From contig CBDUTO010000100.1 in the NCBI GenBank assembly GCA_965370315.1, positions 1-17,169 on the forward strand: 17,169 bases of DNA. The letters are read 5' to 3'. This document shows positions 12,377 through 17,169 of the stretch, in pieces. Source of the stretch: 1-14-2-50-31-20 sp965370315 (lineage in GTDB: Bacteria > Bacteroidota > Ignavibacteria > Ignavibacteriales > Melioribacteraceae). A program made the position numbers and the translations under genes. Every line of letters starts with the position of its first letter. Position 1 is the stretch's first letter. Below the pieces are notes generated by a model. The model saw nothing but the letters and a program-made list of their open reading frames with translations, made no database searches and was not told where the DNA came from.

Positions 12377-14215
12377 TTATGGTAAATTCTGTTGGCTCTT
12401 CTGCCACTTTTCAACCCATTCAATAAATGTTGGTGTTAATGGAACTGCTAGTAATCTTCCACCAAAACCCATATATCTATATACCATCATGTTATAATTT
12501 GTAACTGGTAAATTGTATAATAAGTTTTCATTTACTTTTACACCATATTTGTTTGCAAGTTTCACAGTATTATCAATCATTTTATTACTGAGTTTTTTAC
12601 CCTTAATTTCTCTCTTTAATTCATGCTTAATTTCATCAAATTCTTTTGGTAGTTTTATTTTTTCATGTTTTTTATCAATTAGCTTAAAAATTGCAAAACC
12701 TCTTTCCGTTTGGATAGGTCCATAGACTTCACCAATAATTAAATCCTTTGCAATTCTACCAATTTCACCTCTTGAGTCGGCTGATACAAGTCCACTTTCT
12801 AAATTGTGATTTCCATTTTGTGAATATTTGGAGGCTACTTTTCTGAATTCTGTACCTTCTCCTAATTCGGTGAAAATATTTTCAATCACTTCAAGATTAT
12901 CGGAAAAAATCTCTATTATGTTAATAAGCAATTTGCTTTCATCAAGTGATTTAGATTTTGCAAAATAATTCTCAACTTCAGAATCAGAAACATAAGACGA
13001 ATCAAAAAGTTTTTGCTTATAAAGAGTAGATAAATAGTTATCACGCCACATTTCGATATCTGCTTTCACTTCTGGTAGATTTTCCAATCCTTGTTTTTCG
13101 GCTTCCCTTGCCAGCAGTTCCTGCTCTATAAATATTTTAACACGACTATTAAGTTGTCCACGAATTTGACTTGGGTTTGTCGAACTAGAATAGAAACCCT
13201 CAAATGCAAATGAGTAGAGAAATTGCTGCATCGATATTGGGCTTTTCTCAAGATGTAGAAACGGCATTGCAAGTGAATCACTTCCAAGCTCTCGCTTTAT
13301 TTGCATGAAATCTTCAGGTGCTAAATGGATACTTTCGCCATCTTTCTTTTCATCCAATTCCTTCCTTAATGTAAGAACCGTAATTACTTTTTCAGAAAAG
13401 CTCCAGAATAGTTCACCATCTGTTGTAACTTTGTGACCAGGGAAAAAAGATTTATAAAATTCTTGATATATGTTTTCGTCAGCTCTTGCATCAGTAATTC
13501 GCCTAACGTTTTTCTCCATATTCCTAGCTTGTTTTGCATTTTCTATTATTTCATTTTCGATAGAATGAAGTTTGAATATGTACCAACCTTCAGTCGATTT
13601 TATTGGATTTGAGATTTCATATAACTTAAGATTATAAAGTACATCTTCTGCAGATTCTGTCATTTGTCCAAAATGAACTTGATAAAAATTATTCTTTTGA
13701 AGCTCATATTCTGGACGTGTAACAAGAAGTGAATCGAAAGAGGAACCATTATTTATTTGATTTGATAAACCAGTTATTTCTGCTTCATCCAAAGAGTGAA
13801 TGAACTTCACATTTAAATAGTAGAGGGACCTTCTCTTAGCTTCATTTATTGTTTCGGTTGTAATTATCACTTTATCTAAAATCTCTTTTCGATATAAGGC
13901 GTCACGCAGATTCATATCGGTTACATTTTGAAATGTGTATTTCATAATGTCTGTTGAATCAAAACCAAGTTCTTCTGATTCAATTGCCCAAAGTTTTTCT
14001 GCAATTATTGAGTATAGAGTCTCGGCTTTTAGTCTTTCTTCTCGGCCCTTAATATGCCTTCCAATGTGTGGAACCATTTCATAACGTTTCTTAAATTCGC
14101 CAGCCGTTATTTTAATTGAACCAACCTCAGCTATGATTTTATCATCTTCGTATTGAGCATAAAGAGAAGAAGAGAGAATGAGAATAGATATAAATAAATT
14201 AAATAAAAATTTCAT
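12377..14215 (-). CDS. SurA-like periplasmic peptidyl-prolyl isomerase
   Basis: A foldase/chaperone for envelope proteins. A signal peptide spans residues 1-20 (MKFLFNLFISILILSSSLYA). A SurA-N-like helical region (25-130) is followed by a first, degenerate parvulin rotamase domain (about 135-220, ending EGWYIFKLHSIE). A second helical module (325-410) and a second, better rotamase domain follow (428-515: SQNGNHNLESGLVSADSRGE, then YGPIQTERGFAIFKLID). At 612 residues it is longer than SurA of E. coli because of the linker between domains; large two-rotamase versions are usual in this phylum. The start is the only ATG before the signal peptide, with a weak ribosome site. A palindromic repeat ends 17 bases upstream, so transcription may begin within or beyond it. 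Confidence 0.85.
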   Translation of the reverse strand: MKFLFNLFISILILSSSLYAQYEDDKIIAEVGSIKITAGEFKKRYEMVPHIGRHIKGREERLKAETLYSIIAEKLWAIESEELGFDSTDIMKYTFQNVTDMNLRDALYRKEILDKVIITTETINEAKRRSLYYLNVKFIHSLDEAEITGLSNQINNGSSFDSLLVTRPEYELQKNNFYQVHFGQMTESAEDVLYNLKLYEISNPIKSTEGWYIFKLHSIENEIIENAKQARNMEKNVRRITDARADENIYQEFYKSFFPGHKVTTDGELFWSFSEKVITVLTLRKELDEKKDGESIHLAPEDFMQIKRELGSDSLAMPFLHLEKSPISMQQFLYSFAFEGFYSSSTNPSQIRGQLNSRVKIFIEQELLAREAEKQGLENLPEVKADIEMWRDNYLSTLYKQKLFDSSYVSDSEVENYFAKSKSLDESKLLINIIEIFSDNLEVIENIFTELGEGTEFRKVASKYSQNGNHNLESGLVSADSRGEIGRIAKDLIIGEVYGPIQTERGFAIFKLIDKKHEKIKLPKEFDEIKHELKREIKGKKLSNKMIDNTVKLANKYGVKVNENLLYNLPVTNYNMMVYRYMGFGGRLLAVPLTPTFIEWVEKWQKSQQNLP

Positions 14216-14232
14216 ATGTTTTTAGCTTCCAT

Positions 14233-14311
14233 GTCATTACGAAGAGTTTGTTATTTACGACGAAGTAATCTGTTGTAGATTGCTTCATCCAAAAACGGGA
14301 TTCGCAATGAC
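14233..14311. repeat. Nested palindromic dispersed repeat (GTCATT-CGA ... TCG-AATGAC)
   Basis: The outer arms are GTCATTACGA (14233-14242) and TCGCAATGAC (14302-14311). The inner arms are GAAGTAATCT (14262-14271) and AGATTGCTTC (14277-14286). Each pair matches except for one position. This is a degenerate copy of the 'GTCATTGCGAgg...gacGAAGCAATCT...AGATTGCTTC...CGCAATGAC' element found in many genera. It occupies the gap between the ICMT-like gene and the start of the SurA-like gene. Confidence 0.8.
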
Positions 14312-14387
14312 GTTTTATTATATTTTTTGTGTATTTATTTTGTGTTTCATAACGCCAACTTATTTACAAATATTTTGCAGACAAGTT

Positions 14388-15014
14388 TCATTTTTTATTC
14401 CACAACTTTGTAATTGGAAAAATTCTTGGAACATTCGCTTGATAGTTTTTATATTCATCACCAAAAATCATTAACAATTTTTTCTCTTCATAATAGGAGC
14501 CAATATAAAAATAGAGTAGCATATTTATTAGAAATATTAGATAGAAAAAATCCATTGTTGGACGTAGTATTAGAAAAAGTGATGAAAAAAGATAAATTGG
14601 ATGACGTGAGTATTTGAATGGTCCATCAATCCGTAACTCCATCTTTTCATCAAAATCTACTGTGTTATATTCATTTTTCCTATATCTTTTAATTTGTGAA
14701 AAACCTAAAAACTCTTTCATATTAATTAATTTAGCAACACAAAGTAATGCAATTCCAGAAAGAATTTGGAGGAGAACTATTAGTATATCAAAAGGAAAAC
14801 TTAAATCGTAAATAGTGTACTCAGGTTTAGGAGAAATAACATAGATAAATAGAAAAATAAAAATTGATGAAATATTATAGAACATCCTATAGTATGCAAT
14901 TCTGTTACCCAATTTTAGAGCTAATTTTTGCTTAAACTTATGAGAAGCAAGAATTGAATGAGAAATAGCAAAAGCAGAAAAAAACAGAGTGATTATTAAA
15001 GCATCAAATAACAA
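14388..15014 (-). CDS. ICMT/PEMT-family integral membrane methyltransferase
   Basis: 208 residues with four to five membrane segments (about 5-22, 46-61, 74-95, 140-172). The family signature is seen as GPFKYSRHPIYLFS (131-144) and the C-terminal EEKKLLMIFGDEYKNY (176-191), followed by VPRIFP, the S-adenosylmethionine and membrane-anchoring region of isoprenylcysteine carboxyl methyltransferase-like proteins. In bacteria such proteins methylate lipids or other membrane substrates and the real substrate is unknown here. The start is a TTG one base after the rpoN stop (TGATTTG), with GGAAGG about 8 nt upstream, so it is coupled to rpoN. Confidence 0.8.
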   Translation of the reverse strand: MLFDALIITLFFSAFAISHSILASHKFKQKLALKLGNRIAYYRMFYNISSIFIFLFIYVISPKPEYTIYDLSFPFDILIVLLQILSGIALLCVAKLINMKEFLGFSQIKRYRKNEYNTVDFDEKMELRIDGPFKYSRHPIYLFSSLFLILRPTMDFFYLIFLINMLLYFYIGSYYEEKKLLMIFGDEYKNYQANVPRIFPITKLWNKK

Positions 15015-15015
15015 A

Positions 15016-16476
15016 TCAAATTTCCTTCCTTAATCGTGCTACGGGAATCATCATAGCCTCTCTATATTTTGCAACAGTTCTTCGAGCAATTTTAATTCCT
15101 TTTTCATTCAACAGATTTTTTAATTTATCATCGCTAAGAGGGGATTTTTTAGATTCACCTTCTATTAATTCCTTCAATAATTCTTTAATATGTTTGTTGG
15201 AAATCTCTTCACCAGAACTTGTTTCCAGACCCTCACTAAAAAAGTATTTTAATTCATGAATCCCAACTGGAGACTGAACATACTTACCATTTACAACTCT
15301 ACTGATTGTAGAGATATCCATCTGAATTTCTTCTGCAATGTCTTTATAAATCATTGGTTTTAATGACTTTGGTCCCATTTCAAAAAACTCAAATTGCTTT
15401 TCTAAAATTGTTGTCATTATTTGCATAAGAGTATGGCGACGTTGTTGTATTGAAGCAATAAACCACTTTGCAGATTCAAATTTTTCACGTAAAAACTTGT
15501 GCGTCTCTTTCTGCCTTGGAGATATTTTTCTCTTCCTTTTGTTTGCTTCGAGCATAGATAAGTATGTTTTGCTAAGAGTAAGTGAGGGAGCACTCTTATC
15601 ATTAAGAGAAACAACAAAATTGTCATCAATTTTCTCAATTGAAAAGTCAGGTGTTATCTGATTTGCTTGTTCAGAAGCTATATTGCCTTCACCTGGTTTA
15701 GGATTTAATTTATGAATTAAATCTAGAATTTGTTTTAGAGTATCGTCGGTTAAATTAAGTTTTGACTCGAGACTTTTAAAACGCTTATTTACGAAATCAT
15801 TATAATGTTTTGATAGAATCTCTTCTGCTAAATAAGTGTAGTATGGATCATAAGATAGATTTTTTAATTGAACAATTAGGCATTCTTGTAAAGTTCTACT
15901 TGCAATACCAATTGGGTCAAATACCTGAATTCTTTTGAGCAACTTTTCAGCATCTTCAAGTGAAATATTTATATGATCGAACATTTCTAGATCTTCAACT
16001 AAAGATTCGATGCTTACAACCAAATAACCATCTTTGTCTAAACTTTGGATTATCATTTCACCGAGAATTCTTAATTCTCGAGGTTCATCCATTAAATGAA
16101 GTTGGTCTAATAAACTATCTGAAAGTGAATTCTTGTGAGGTGCAATTGGTCTAGTTCTATCATCATCATCATGACTGAAATTTAATCTGTCTGAATCAAG
16201 ATCACCTTCGTTCATATAGTCTTCAGCATCGTACTCGCTATTATCATCCGAAGCAGAATCATGCTCATCAGTCGTATCAAGTGGATCACTATCTATCTGT
16301 TCCTGCTCTAATTCTCCTGATTCAATCAGTTCATCTTCGAGAAGTGGATTTATCTCCATCTCCTCTTTTATACGTTGCTCCAACGACATTATATTCAATT
16401 GCAATAACTTCTGATATTGAATTTGTTGTGGAGAGAGTTTCTGTGATAACGATAATCTTTGTTGAAGTCCTAACAT
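15016..16476 (-). CDS. rpoN: RNA polymerase sigma-54 factor
   Basis: The alternative sigma factor that recognises -24/-12 promoters and needs AAA+ activators. The N-terminal Gln/Leu-rich activator-interacting region (LQQRLSLSQKLSPQQIQYQK, 4-23) is followed by a very acidic linker (about 50-110, Asp/Glu/Ser-rich), a core-binding domain (about 120-310), a helix-turn-helix region containing MDISTISRVVNGKYV, and the RpoN box ARRTVAKYRE (464-473). 486 residues and an intact frame. It begins four bases after the DUF3109 stop and leads directly into the ICMT-like gene, so the three form one transcript. Confidence 0.97.
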   Translation of the reverse strand: MLGLQQRLSLSQKLSPQQIQYQKLLQLNIMSLEQRIKEEMEINPLLEDELIESGELEQEQIDSDPLDTTDEHDSASDDNSEYDAEDYMNEGDLDSDRLNFSHDDDDRTRPIAPHKNSLSDSLLDQLHLMDEPRELRILGEMIIQSLDKDGYLVVSIESLVEDLEMFDHINISLEDAEKLLKRIQVFDPIGIASRTLQECLIVQLKNLSYDPYYTYLAEEILSKHYNDFVNKRFKSLESKLNLTDDTLKQILDLIHKLNPKPGEGNIASEQANQITPDFSIEKIDDNFVVSLNDKSAPSLTLSKTYLSMLEANKRKRKISPRQKETHKFLREKFESAKWFIASIQQRRHTLMQIMTTILEKQFEFFEMGPKSLKPMIYKDIAEEIQMDISTISRVVNGKYVQSPVGIHELKYFFSEGLETSSGEEISNKHIKELLKELIEGESKKSPLSDDKLKNLLNEKGIKIARRTVAKYREAMMIPVARLRKEI

Positions 16477-16480
16477 CTAT

Positions 16481-17044
16481 TTATCCCTTTTTGCTAACTA
16501 ATTTTTTATGCCAATCATTTCCATATTTTCGCTTTAAACCACCACCACAAAATTCTGATACAGGAATACCAGTTGTTTTTCCAAGAGAAACTGCTGACGA
16601 GCATTCGTCATAAACTTCATATTTCAGAATATCACCACCAAATTGATTTATTCTAATTGGAAAAAGATGACAAGAAATTGGTTTTATAAAATCTGTATCC
16701 TCATCGTAATAGACTTTTTCAATTGCACATTTGGCAATATCGCCATGATAAAATGCAAAAATGCAATCTTGATTATCAATGGCACTTACCATTAATTCAC
16801 CATCCGATTCAAAATAGAAACCATTTGTCTCTATCTCCTTAATTTGGCGGTCGGATAAATACTTTTTTACAAGAGGCAAAACATCATTAATCTTTTCAAT
16901 TTCCTCTTCAAAAAGTGGTGCACCAAAGTCACTTTCCATTGTACAGCAAGCACCTTTACATTTATCTAAGTCACAAGTGAACTTTGTTTCAAGTATCTCT
17001 TTGTTAACTAATACGTCTTCAATATTTATTAAGTTATTTAGCAT
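16481..17044 (-). CDS. DUF3109 family cysteine-rich protein
   Basis: 187 residues. The Cys-rich N-terminal motif CDLDKCKGACC (24-34), then Cys95, Cys107, a SCHLFPIR motif (125-132), Cys149 and Cys167 in EFCGGGLKRKYG match the DUF3109 family, common in Bacteroidota and related to YkgJ-type putative zinc/iron-chelating proteins. Nine conserved-looking cysteines suggest a bound metal or Fe-S cluster, and no catalytic function is known to me. No signal peptide, so cytoplasmic. It is the first gene of the rpoN transcript. The ATG has only a weak purine stretch (AAGAAAA) ahead of it. Confidence 0.88.
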   Translation of the reverse strand: MLNNLINIEDVLVNKEILETKFTCDLDKCKGACCTMESDFGAPLFEEEIEKINDVLPLVKKYLSDRQIKEIETNGFYFESDGELMVSAIDNQDCIFAFYHGDIAKCAIEKVYYDEDTDFIKPISCHLFPIRINQFGGDILKYEVYDECSSAVSLGKTTGIPVSEFCGGGLKRKYGNDWHKKLVSKKG

Positions 17045-17169
17045 ATTTTCTTGGAATAATTTTTGCTAAGATACTAATTCCATGCCAATATATGAAGCAG
17101 TTTATTTCAAATATGACTATTTTTATTCGCTATTTAAGACATAAAGTTCAACAATTGTTTTTTTCAAGT

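Noticed and set aside
17045..17169. Promoter for the DUF3109-rpoN transcript
   Set aside because: TATCTTAG-like and TATATTGG-like strings occur on the minus strand, but none has a -33 TTG at the right distance, so I list no site.

Overview
This is AT-rich DNA with the feel of the Bacteroidota/Ignavibacteriota branch. The reasons are two promoters with the Bacteroidota-type -7 element TAnnTTTG or a near match, a DUF3109 protein beside rpoN, a double-rotamase SurA-like protein beside hslVU, an LA_2272-like surface repeat protein, and several dispersed repeats of kinds I associate with those genomes. The lineage is an inference from gene content; an ignavibacterium-like host is my best guess.

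Left part (1 to about 5660): a prophage head-gene block. Terminase large (cut by the window edge) and small subunits run leftward. A divergent promoter region separates them from a rightward operon: Mu I-like protease/scaffold, major capsid protein, a small Lys-rich protein, a DUF2190-like capsid cement protein, and three unrecognised genes. Two core genes, the small terminase and the major capsid protein, are frameshifted. Portal lies off the window or is missing, and no connector or tail genes follow, so this looks like a decaying or rearranged prophage. Host-type short repeats sit in frame inside at least four of its genes.

Middle (about 5650 to 8660): an accessory stretch. A 2[4Fe-4S] ferredoxin overlaps the last phage gene. 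A repeat-bearing gene-free region follows, then a leftward protein made only of NUMOD-type repeats. Next comes about 580 bp of A/C-rich noncoding DNA holding a strong pseudoknot-forming structure and a terminator. It is followed by a small rightward group: an orphan protein ending in a consensus sliding-clamp-binding motif, a five-Cys mini-protein and an ArdC-like ssDNA-binding/antirestriction protein. This ends at a tRNA-Thr(UGU) whose 3' end faces the accessory DNA, the usual geometry for integration into a tRNA gene.

Right part (8809 to 17169): intact host chromosome, all leftward. In transcription order: DUF3109, rpoN (sigma-54) and an ICMT-like membrane methyltransferase, tightly packed; then a SurA-like periplasmic foldase, hslV and hslU (the ClpYQ protease); then a secreted protein with sixteen 16-residue repeats. 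Dispersed palindromic repeats occupy the gaps. No host gene is frameshifted, so the two phage frameshifts look like real decay rather than poor sequence, although the reads would have to confirm this.
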